Source: Pseudorhodoplanes sp. (GTDB lineage Bacteria; Pseudomonadota; Alphaproteobacteria; Rhizobiales; Xanthobacteraceae). From it: DNA of 5,409 bases. Of the stretch, positions 1 through 5,409 are shown piece after piece (within the stretch, counting starts at the first letter, position 1; each line of letters opens with the position of its first letter). The notes under the pieces were generated by a model, which saw only the letters and a list, made by a program, of their open reading frames with translations, had not been told where the DNA came from and did no database searches. The DNA is taken from NCBI GenBank assembly GCA_008933495.1, contig WBUW01000239.1:1-5409 (forward strand). Direction: 5' to 3'. A program made the translations under genes and the position numbers.

Positions 1-2
1 AC

Positions 3-2066
3 CGCGAACCGCTCTGGTGGGCGGCCATCCTCGCGGTCATGACCGCCGGCGCGGCGACCGTAGGTTTGCGTAACCGTGCCGCCGGCTTCCCGGCAGCCCT
101 CGGCATCACGGCCATCGCGGCCGGTTTCGCGGCAGCCACGATCAAGAGCCAGCGCATTTCGCACCCGGTGTTGCCGACCGCGGTTTATCTCGCGGACCTG
201 TCCGGATTTATCGAAAGCCGTGAGGAACGCGAACGAACCGACCGGATCATCATCGCCGTGCACAATGTCGAGGGATCGCGTTTGCCGGTCCGCCCCGATC
301 GCGTGCGGCTATCGGTGCGTAAGGGCACCGCGCCGCCCGCCGGAACGTTCGTGTCGCTGCGGGCGCGGCTGATGCCGCCGCTGCAGCCGTTACGTCCGGG
401 TGGCTACGACTTCGCACGCGACCTCTATTTCCAGGGCATCGGCGCGACCGGTTTTGTCCTCGGCGCGATCCGCCTTGCCGAACCGCCCCGGCCGCCGCGC
501 CTGATGCTGCAATTGAGCGCGACCGTCAGCGCCATGCGCGACGCCATCGATGCGAGAATTCGCTCGGCTGCGCCCGGCGATCGCGGCGCCATTGCCTCCG
601 CGCTGATCACCGGCAAGCGGGATGCGATATCAGCCGAAATCAACGAGGCGATGTATATCTCGAGCCTGGCGCACGTGCTCTCGATTTCCGGTTATCACAT
701 GGCGGTTGTGGCCGGGGTCGTCTTCCTTGCATTCCGCGCCACGCTCGCGCTCGTTCCTGCGCTCGCCAATCGTCACGCCATCAAGAAATGGGCAGCAGTC
801 GGCGCGCTCGCGGCCGCCACCTTCTATCTGCTGCTGTCGGGTGCCGAAATCGCGACCCGGCGCGCCTACATCATGACCGCGATTGTCCTGATCGGCGTCA
901 TGTTCGACCGCCCGGCGCTCACCCTGCGAACGATCGCGGTGGCCGCGCTCGTCCTGTTGCTGATGGCACCGGAAGCCATCGTGCACCCGAGCTTCCAGAT
1001 GTCGTTTGCGGCAACGCTGGCGCTGATCGCCGTCTATGAACGGGGATTGCCGTGGTTCTCGGCCGTCGGCGAAACCCGGTTCGCGATGAAGGTGGCGCTC
1101 TGGGGCGGGCGTGAATTGCTCGCGCTTGTTACAGCCTCCGCGGTTGCCGGCCTCGCCACGACCCTGTTCGCGGCCTATCATTTTCACCGCCTCGCGCCGT
1201 ATGGGGTGCTGGCCAACCTGGCCGCGATGCCCATCGTCTCCGCCTGGGTGATGCCCGCCGGCCTGGCCGCGCTCCTGGCCGCGCCGTTCGGCTTTGACGG
1301 GCCGTTCTGGCAATTGATGGGCGAAGGCATCGCGCGCATGACGGATATCGCGCTCTGGGTCTCGCGGCTGCCCGGTGCGATCGGACGCATCGCCGCCTTT
1401 GGCGGCGCGCCATTGTTGCTTGGAACGGCGGGTATCGTGATCCTCTGCCTGTTGCGATCACCGCTTCGTTTAGGCGGGGTGTTTCTTCTGGCCGCAGCCT
1501 GCGGTCTCGCGGTGGCGGCGCGCCAGCCCGACGTGCTGATTTCCGGTGACGGACGCATGGTCGCGGTGCGGACCGATGCCGGCCGCTATTCCCTCATGTC
1601 CGTTGCCGGCGGCCGGCGCGACCACTTTGCGCTGCGCAACTGGCTTGCTGCCGATGGCGACGGCCGCCCGCCGGCGGACGAGAGCCTTGCCCAGGACGTG
1701 CGCTGCGACCAGGCCGGATGCCTGGTGCCGCGTGCCGGCGGCGCGAGCGTCGCTCTGCCGCGCACGCCGGAGGCGGCCGCGGAGGATTGCGACCGCTCAG
1801 CCGTCGTCATCTGGTCCGGAACGGCGGGGCCCGCGGTCTGCCGGGCCTTGCTTATCGATGCAAGGGAAATTCGCACCTCGGGGGCGATCGCGCTTCGCCA
1901 CGACGGTCGACAATACGACATCCTCCGCGCGCGTCCGCGCGGGCAGGAGCGACCGTGGGGAGGCAATCCGGCTGCGGACGGGCGACCCGGCGCCGCGGCG
2001 CCGGCACAGTCTCCCGTTCGTGATGCGACGCCGCGCCAGGACGATATCGCGGCCGAGGAACCCTGA
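3..2066 (+). CDS. comEC: ComEC/Rec2-family DNA-uptake channel protein (5' partial)
   Basis: ComEC/Rec2 proteins form the inner-membrane channel that carries single-stranded DNA into the cytoplasm during natural transformation. The frame is open to the left edge (visible start R-E-P-L-W-W), so the ATG at 39 is internal and the N-terminus is missing. In 687 visible residues I see an N-terminal hydrophobic pair (about 5-46) and a soluble DUF4131-like region (about 55-160) ending in the family motif GYDFAR (134-139). The Competence domain follows (about 195-500), with ALITGKR (200-206), LSISGYHM (226-233), PSFQMSF (329-335) and roughly eight to ten hydrophobic segments. The last 180 residues are soluble, contain four cysteines (568, 573, 596, 613) and end in a Pro/Ala/Arg-rich tail. 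The C-terminal metallo-beta-lactamase domain of Bacillus-type ComEC is absent, since no HxHxDH motif is present. That form is, as I recall, usual in rhizobial homologues. The family assignment is firm. Actual competence of this organism is not shown. Confidence 0.93.
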   Translation, partial: REPLWWAAILAVMTAGAATVGLRNRAAGFPAALGITAIAAGFAAATIKSQRISHPVLPTAVYLADLSGFIESREERERTDRIIIAVHNVEGSRLPVRPDRVRLSVRKGTAPPAGTFVSLRARLMPPLQPLRPGGYDFARDLYFQGIGATGFVLGAIRLAEPPRPPRLMLQLSATVSAMRDAIDARIRSAAPGDRGAIASALITGKRDAISAEINEAMYISSLAHVLSISGYHMAVVAGVVFLAFRATLALVPALANRHAIKKWAAVGALAAATFYLLLSGAEIATRRAYIMTAIVLIGVMFDRPALTLRTIAVAALVLLLMAPEAIVHPSFQMSFAATLALIAVYERGLPWFSAVGETRFAMKVALWGGRELLALVTASAVAGLATTLFAAYHFHRLAPYGVLANLAAMPIVSAWVMPAGLAALLAAPFGFDGPFWQLMGEGIARMTDIALWVSRLPGAIGRIAAFGGAPLLLGTAGIVILCLLRSPLRLGGVFLLAAACGLAVAARQPDVLISGDGRMVAVRTDAGRYSLMSVAGGRRDHFALRNWLAADGDGRPPADESLAQDVRCDQAGCLVPRAGGASVALPRTPEAAAEDCDRSAVVIWSGTAGPAVCRALLIDAREIRTSGAIALRHDGRQYDILRARPRGQERPWGGNPAADGRPGAAAPAQSPVRDATPRQDDIAAEEP
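1921..1948. repeat. Inverted repeat (hairpin) inside 3' part of comEC
   Basis: CCGCGCG (1925-1931) and CGCGCGG (1936-1942) are exact inverted copies around a 4-nt loop. TCCT (1921-1924) and AGGA (1945-1948) extend the stem past a 2-nt bulge. It lies in the region encoding the ComEC C-terminal tail, about 125 bp beyond the lexA stop on the other strand. No T-tract follows on either strand, so it is not a standard intrinsic terminator. In DNA this GC-rich it may be only a by-product of base composition. Confidence 0.5.
1987..2004. repeat. Perfect 18-bp palindrome in comEC C-terminal tail
   Basis: The sequence CCGGCGCCGCGGCGCCGG is identical to its own reverse complement over all 18 bp, and the flanking bases do not extend the symmetry. 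In the comEC frame it lies in the Pro/Gly/Ala-rich tail (around P-G-A-A-A-P). It sits 60 bp before the comEC stop and 68 bp past the lexA stop. There is no adjacent T-run, so terminator function is only a possibility. Confidence 0.55.
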
Positions 2067-2071
2067 AAGGC

Positions 2072-2767
2072 TCAGTAGCGCCGGAACAGGCCGACCAGCT
2101 TGCCCTGGATGCGAACGCGCGTGGGGGGAAGGATGCGCACTTCGTACGCGCTGTTCGCCGGCTCGAGCGCGATCGAGGCGCCGCGGCGGCGGAAGCGCTT
2201 CAAGGTCGCTTCCTCGTCGTCGATCAGGGCCACGACGATGTCGCCGGTATCGGCGCTTTCGGTCTTGCGGATCAGTGCCACGTCGCCGTCCAGAATGCCG
2301 GCATCGATCATGGAATCGCCGCGCACTTCGAGGGCAAAATGTTCGCCCGCGGTCAGCAGATCGGGCGGCATGTTGATGGTGTGGCTGCGGGTCTGGATCG
2401 CCTCGATCGGGGTACCGGCGGCGATGCGCCCCATGACCGGAACCGGGACCGGACGGCCGCTTTCGTCCTCCGAACCGGTCCGCACCCGGCCGAGATTTCC
2501 TTCGATGACGCTCGGCGTGAAACCACGCTTGCCGCCGAGGCCCTGCGCGACAGATTCGGGCAACTTGATCACTTCGATGGCGCGCGCCCGATTGGGAAGC
2601 CGCCGGATGAAGCCGCGCTCCTCAAGCGCCATGATCAGGCGATGAATGCCGGATTTCGAGCGCAAATCCAAAGCATCCTTCATCTCGTCGAAGGAGGGCG
2701 GCACTCCCGTCTCCTTCAGGCGGTCATGGACGAAGCGCAGAAGCTCGAATTGTTTGCGGGTCAGCAT
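2072..2767 (-). CDS. lexA: LexA, SOS-response transcriptional repressor
   Basis: LexA represses SOS DNA-repair genes. RecA bound to single-stranded DNA triggers its self-cleavage and so induces the regulon. The 231-residue product starts M-L-T-R-K-Q, the usual LexA N-terminus. A winged helix-turn-helix covers about residues 1-65, with the alphaproteobacterial element LRSKSGIHRLI (35-45). After a linker comes the S24 peptidase domain, with the cleavage bond A117-G118 in RIAAGTP, nucleophile S152 in RGDSM and general base K190 in ATLKRF. All residues needed for autocleavage are present, and the length is normal for alphaproteobacteria, whose linker is longer than in E. coli. The ATG at 2767 is preceded by a modest GGGGGA (10 nt upstream). 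An in-frame TTG at 2854 would add 29 residues that look like translated leader and is rejected. An SOS box 68 bp upstream of the start implies autoregulation. The gene converges on comEC with 5 bp between stops. Confidence 0.97.
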   Translation of the reverse strand: MLTRKQFELLRFVHDRLKETGVPPSFDEMKDALDLRSKSGIHRLIMALEERGFIRRLPNRARAIEVIKLPESVAQGLGGKRGFTPSVIEGNLGRVRTGSEDESGRPVPVPVMGRIAAGTPIEAIQTRSHTINMPPDLLTAGEHFALEVRGDSMIDAGILDGDVALIRKTESADTGDIVVALIDDEEATLKRFRRRGASIALEPANSAYEVRILPPTRVRIQGKLVGLFRRY

Positions 2768-2888
2768 CGGCCTTGGGTCCCCCGGGGCGCGGCGAACGGG
2801 CGCCGCAGAAACAAAGCATGAACGGACACTATCTGTTCGATATGTGTTCCGCAACCATTTAATTTGGCGTGAACAATCCGAGCCGTCC
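2768..2888 (-). promoter_or_regulatory. lexA leader and promoter region
   Basis: This 121-bp gap between the moeA stop and the lexA start is the only sizeable intergenic DNA in the window. Its upstream half (about 2850-2875) is visibly AT-richer than its surroundings. A weak promoter candidate on the minus strand is TTGCGG (2854-2849) with GATAGT (2833-2828). The 15-bp spacer is short, so the exact hexamers are uncertain. With that placement the SOS box would lie between or over the promoter elements, as expected for repression. No hairpin followed by a T-run is seen, so moeA transcripts are not obviously terminated here. Confidence 0.6.
2835..2849. promoter_or_regulatory. SOS box (LexA operator), GTTC-N7-GTTC
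   Basis: GTTC at 2835-2838 and GTTC at 2846-2849 are separated by exactly 7 nt (GATATGT). This direct repeat, GTTC-N7-GTTC (GAAC-N7-GAAC on the other strand), is the established LexA-binding motif of Alphaproteobacteria and differs from the CTG-N10-CAG palindrome of E. coli. It lies 68 bp upstream of the lexA ATG and is correctly placed for lexA autoregulation. The match is exact at all eight defined bases. Confidence 0.9.
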
Positions 2889-4100
2889 CTATAGCGGAAG
2901 CTTAAGCACCGGACAGAGGTCGCCGGCCCTGGCGGGCGGGGCCTTCGGAGGGCGGATCAGCAGACAATCAGCCTTGGCAAGGACCTGCATCAGCGACGAG
3001 TCCTGTACCGGCCAGGGCGTGACGACCTCCTGTCCGGCCGGGGAACGGTTGATCGTCGCCCGCAAATAATCAGCCCGCTCGTCGTTGGCCGGCAGGTTGC
3101 AGCCGACCGGGAGCGACTCGATTCGGTGCTCGACCTCGGCGCGCCCGGTAAGAACGCGGAGCAGCGGGACCAGAAACAGGAACGCGCACACGAACGCGGA
3201 AACGGGATTGCCGGGCAACCCGAGCGCATGCATGTCACCGGTTCGCCCGTGCATGAGCGGACGGCCCGGCCGCAGCGCAATCTTCCAGAACGACAGCGCA
3301 ATACCGTCGGCGGTAAAGGCGCGGTGCATGAGGTCGTATTCGCCGACCGAGGCGCCGCCCGTGGTGACCAGCACGTCGGCTTTCGTTTCACGGGCCCGGT
3401 GCAAGGCCGCCATGGTTTCGTCCATGCGATCGGGGACGACGCCGAGGTCTATGATTTCGGCTCCTTCGGCGCGCGCGAGCGCCATGATCGCGTAGCCGTT
3501 CGAATAGACGATCTGGCCGGGGCCGGGCTCCTGGCCCGGCATCACCAGTTCATCGCCGGTCGCAAACATCGCCACCCGCGGCCGGCGACAGACCGGCAAG
3601 ACGGCATGATTGGCCGCCGCCGCGAGCGTCACATCGCGTCCGGTCAGCCGCCGTCCCCGCGTGAGAAGCGGGTCTCCTGTTCGAAAATCGATTCCGGCAC
3701 GACGGATATGCTTCCCGGCCGCGGCCGCCGTCTTGACGATGACGCGGTCGCCCGAGCGTTCGGTGTGTTCCTGGATGACGATCGTGTCGGCGCCCGCCGG
3801 CACCACGCCGCCGGTGAATATCCGCGCCGCCTGACCCGGGCCGATAGCGCTGACAACCGGACGCCCGGCGGCGACTTCGCCCACGATGGCGAGGGTTGAA
3901 GGGACGGACGCAACGTCGGCCGCGCGCACGGCATAGCCGTCCATCGCCGACACGTCGGCCGGAGGCTGGGTGCGCAACGCCATCAGATCCTTGGCCAGCA
4001 CGCGCCCGTGGGATTCGGTGAGCGGGACGGTTTCAATGCCGAGCGGCTTCGCCTGTTCAAGGATGCGCGCGAGCGCTTCTGCGACCGGAACCAGAGCCAC
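2889..4100 (-). CDS. moeA: MoeA, molybdopterin molybdenumtransferase
   Basis: MoeA carries out the last step of basic molybdenum cofactor synthesis in the cytoplasm, inserting molybdate into adenylylated molybdopterin. The 403-residue product has the family's usual length and motifs in order: SAMDGYAVR (51-59), FTGGVVPAGADTIVIQE (95-111), FATGDEL (179-185), TTGGASVGEYD (246-256), KIALRPGRPL (273-282) and GLPGNPVSA (294-302). A C-terminal beta domain (domain IV) runs from about residue 330 to the end. The start is GTG at 4100: it begins 2 nt after the moaC stop, has an AAGGAG site 5 nt upstream, and gives the typical MoeA N-terminus M-A-L-V-P-V-A-E-A-L. The frame stays open far upstream through moaC, but that extension resembles no protein and is a high-GC artefact. 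All key residues I could check are present, so the protein is expected to be active. Confidence 0.96.
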   Translation of the reverse strand: MALVPVAEALARILEQAKPLGIETVPLTESHGRVLAKDLMALRTQPPADVSAMDGYAVRAADVASVPSTLAIVGEVAAGRPVVSAIGPGQAARIFTGGVVPAGADTIVIQEHTERSGDRVIVKTAAAAGKHIRRAGIDFRTGDPLLTRGRRLTGRDVTLAAAANHAVLPVCRRPRVAMFATGDELVMPGQEPGPGQIVYSNGYAIMALARAEGAEIIDLGVVPDRMDETMAALHRARETKADVLVTTGGASVGEYDLMHRAFTADGIALSFWKIALRPGRPLMHGRTGDMHALGLPGNPVSAFVCAFLFLVPLLRVLTGRAEVEHRIESLPVGCNLPANDERADYLRATINRSPAGQEVVTPWPVQDSSLMQVLAKADCLLIRPPKAPPARAGDLCPVLKLPL

Positions 4101-4102
4101 GG

Positions 4103-4591
4103 CTACTCCTTGGCCCGATAATGGCCGGAGCGCCCGCCTTTTTTCTCGACCAGCCGGATGCCGTCGATGCGCATCCCGCGCTCCACGGCCTTGACCATGT
4201 CGTAGATCGTCAGACAGGCGACCGACACTGCCGTCAGCGCTTCCATCTCGACGCCGGTCCGGCCTTTCAGCCTGACGGCGGCACGCACCGTCAGGCCGGG
4301 CAAATTCCGGTCCGGCGCAATGTCGAGTTCGACCTTGGACAGGGCGAGGGGATGACAGAGCGGGATCAGTTCGTGCGTGCGCTTGGCGGCCATGATGCCG
4401 GCGACGCGCGCCGCGCCCAGAACGTCGCCTTTCTTGGCGTCCCCCCTGAGCACGAGATCGAGCGTTTTCGCCGCCATCAGCACGCGCCCTTCGGCTACTG
4501 CAACACGTTCGGTGGCCGCCTTGCCGGACACGTCCACCATCCGGGCTTCGCCGGACCGGCCGAGATGCGTGAGCGTCCGTGCGCGGGCCAT
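4103..4591 (-). CDS. moaC: MoaC, cyclic pyranopterin monophosphate synthase
   Basis: MoaC converts the 3',8-cyclo-GTP intermediate made by MoaA into cyclic pyranopterin monophosphate, the first stable precursor of the molybdenum cofactor. The 162-residue product covers the whole family length. It shows MVDVSGK (18-24), THELIPLCHPL (72-82), KGRTGVEMEAL (109-119), TIYDMVKA (128-135) and LVEKKGGRSG (147-156). Residues equivalent to E. coli MoaC K51, H77, D128 and K131 are K54, H80, D131 and K134, a constant offset of 3, so the active site is intact. The ATG at 4591 lies 2 nt beyond the trpC stop. I see no clear Shine-Dalgarno sequence before it, which suggests translation coupled to trpC. An in-frame start further upstream (4768) would add 59 Arg/Pro-rich residues inside trpC and is rejected. 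The last two codons (AAG GAG) double as the ribosome-binding site of moeA. Confidence 0.96.
   Translation of the reverse strand: MARARTLTHLGRSGEARMVDVSGKAATERVAVAEGRVLMAAKTLDLVLRGDAKKGDVLGAARVAGIMAAKRTHELIPLCHPLALSKVELDIAPDRNLPGLTVRAAVRLKGRTGVEMEALTAVSVACLTIYDMVKAVERGMRIDGIRLVEKKGGRSGHYRAKE
4106..4111 (-). promoter_or_regulatory. Ribosome-binding site of moeA inside moaC
   Basis: AAGGAG on the minus strand is formed by the final Lys and Glu codons of moaC and stands 5 nt before the GTG of moeA. It decides the choice of this GTG as the moeA start. Confidence 0.85.
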
Positions 4592-4593
4592 GG

Positions 4594-5409
4594 CTATTCG
4601 GCGGCGCGGATGCCGGCGCGGTCGCGGGCAAGGATTGCGCGGGTCGCGGCGGCGACATCGTCCTGGCGCATCAGGCTTTCGCCGATCAGGAACGTCGAAA
4701 TTCCGACCTTGGCGAGCCGCGCCAGATCGGCCGGCGCAAACAGCCCGCTCTCGCCGACGACGATGCACCCGGCCGGGATTTTCGGAGCCAAGCGCTCGCT
4801 CACCGCAAGCGAGGTTGCGAACGTGCGCAGGTCACGGTTGTTGATGCCGATCAGGCGCGACCGCAAATTCAGCGCGCGGTCCAGTTCCGCTTCGTTGTGG
4901 ATTTCGACCAGCACATCCATCCCAAGTTCGACAGCGGCGTCTTCGATGTCCTTGGCGGCGGCGTCATCGAGCGCGGCCACGATGATGAGGACGCAGTCGG
5001 CGCCATAGGCGCGCGCTTCGAGCACCTGATACGGATCGAACATGAAATCCTTGCGCAGCGCCGGCAACGCGGTTGCCGCGCGCGCCGCCGTCAGGAATTC
5101 GAGCCTGCCCTGGAAAGACGGCGTATCGGTCAGGACCGACAGGCAGGTCGCGCCGCCGGCTTCGTAGGCGCGCGCCAGCGCGGGCGGATCGAAATCGGCG
5201 CGGATCAATCCCTTGGACGGGCTGGCCTTCTTGATTTCGGCAATCAGCGCATAGTCGCCGCCGGCGATCCGGCGTTCGATCGCCCGCAGGAAACCGCGCG
5301 GGGCGTCCGCGCCACGAAGATCGCGCTCCAGCACGGCGGCGGAGCGCAAAGCCTTGGCCGCGGCGATTTCCTCGCGCTTGTAGGCTTCGATCTTGGCGAG
5401 GATGTCGGC
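4594..5409 (-). CDS. trpC: TrpC, indole-3-glycerol phosphate synthase (N-terminal codon(s) missing)
   Basis: TrpC closes the indole ring in tryptophan synthesis, converting CdRP (1-(2-carboxyphenylamino)-1-deoxyribulose 5-phosphate) to indole-3-glycerol phosphate with loss of CO2 and water. Visible are 271 residues of a TIM-barrel protein starting A-D-I-L-A-K-I-E-A-Y-K. Relatives begin M-S/A-D-I-L, so probably only one or two codons lie beyond the right edge. The TTG at 5349 is internal. Catalytic and phosphate-binding motifs, in visible numbering, are AEIKKASPSKG (57-67; E58, K60), RKDF (119-122; catalytic K120), VEIHNEAEL (E169), GINNRDL (N190), VGESGL (E220, S221) and IGESLMR near the end. 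They correspond to E51, K53, K110, E159, N180, E210 and S211 of the Sulfolobus enzyme. This is a stand-alone TrpC with no TrpF fusion. The stop lies 2 nt before moaC, so trpC heads or continues an operon with the cofactor genes. Upstream trp genes such as trpD and trpG are expected outside the window. Confidence 0.97.
   Translation of the reverse strand, partial: ADILAKIEAYKREEIAAAKALRSAAVLERDLRGADAPRGFLRAIERRIAGGDYALIAEIKKASPSKGLIRADFDPPALARAYEAGGATCLSVLTDTPSFQGRLEFLTAARAATALPALRKDFMFDPYQVLEARAYGADCVLIIVAALDDAAAKDIEDAAVELGMDVLVEIHNEAELDRALNLRSRLIGINNRDLRTFATSLAVSERLAPKIPAGCIVVGESGLFAPADLARLAKVGISTFLIGESLMRQDDVAAATRAILARDRAGIRAAE

Noticed and set aside
39..41. ATG at 39 as the true start of comEC
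   Set aside because: The frame is open and ComEC-like (hydrophobic, R-E-P-L-W-W) up to the window edge, and the first membrane segments expected of the family would be lost.
630..1313. 227-residue open frame antisense to comEC
   Set aside because: Composition (Gly/Arg/Glu/Gln/His-rich, no recognisable domain) is that of a high-GC antisense shadow. comEC in the other strand has clear family motifs.
1546..2376. 276-residue open frame running from comEC across the lexA end
   Set aside because: Arg-rich alternative frame of comEC continuing antisense to lexA. It crosses two well-supported gene ends and has no domain, so it does not indicate a frameshift in comEC.
2820..2838. GAAC (2820-2823) with GTTC (2835-2838) as a second LexA box
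   Set aside because: The spacer is 11 nt, not 7, so it does not fit the operator.
2768..2854. 29-residue N-terminal extension of LexA from a TTG at 2854
   Set aside because: The extension does not resemble LexA, which starts M-L-T-R-K-Q, and it would run from the edge of the SOS box through the leader. The ATG at 2767 fits the family.
3126..3899. 257-residue open frame on the plus strand over moeA
   Set aside because: Antisense shadow of moeA, with composition dominated by Arg, Gly and His and no family signal.
4101..4658. Upstream extension of moeA to 4658 giving a 589-residue protein
   Set aside because: The added part is moaC/trpC read in another frame, rich in Arg, Pro and Ala. The GTG at 4100 has a strong ribosome-binding site and gives the normal MoeA N-terminus.
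4592..4768. 59-residue N-terminal extension of MoaC
   Set aside because: It lies wholly within trpC, is Arg/Pro-rich and has no family similarity. The ATG at 4591 gives a normal-length MoaC.
4121..5008. 295-residue open frame on the plus strand over moaC and trpC
   Set aside because: Antisense shadow of two conserved genes, with no recognisable domain and low-complexity Ser/Ala stretches.

Overview
This GC-rich window carries five genes and almost no non-coding DNA. The gene content and order are trpC, moaC, moeA, lexA and a comEC/rec2-type gene. The LexA has the alphaproteobacterial form, and its promoter holds a GTTC-N7-GTTC SOS box. Together these point to a chromosomal core region of an alphaproteobacterium, most likely in the Hyphomicrobiales/Rhizobiales (Bradyrhizobium/Rhodopseudomonas/Xanthobacteraceae-like). 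I recall the trpC-moaC-moeA-lexA-comEC order as typical of that group. The genus cannot be fixed from the sequence alone.

Layout. Positions 3-2066 (+) hold a ComEC/Rec2-family membrane protein cut at its N-terminus by the left window edge. Positions 2072-2767 (-) hold lexA, which converges on comEC with only 5 bp between the stop codons. Positions 2768-2888 are the only real intergenic gap and contain the lexA leader, promoter and SOS operator. Positions 2889-4100 (-) are moeA, 4103-4591 (-) moaC, and 4594-5409 (-) trpC, which lacks only its first one or two codons at the right edge.

How the genes work together. trpC (tryptophan synthesis), moaC and moeA (molybdenum cofactor synthesis) form a tight co-directional unit with 2-nt gaps at both junctions, so they are almost certainly cotranscribed and probably translationally coupled. 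lexA follows on the same strand with its own SOS-controlled promoter. I see no terminator between moeA and lexA, so some read-through into lexA is possible. comEC is transcribed towards lexA and probably belongs to another unit to the left. The genes share a neighbourhood but not a pathway: amino-acid synthesis, cofactor synthesis, DNA-damage control and DNA uptake.

I found no mobile element, tRNA, rRNA, CRISPR array, pseudogene or sign of recent transfer. I did not find a previously undescribed system. The points worth a second look are the lexA operator, the stop/start junctions of the operon, the ComEC protein without a metallo-beta-lactamase domain, and two strong inverted repeats near the 3' end of comEC.
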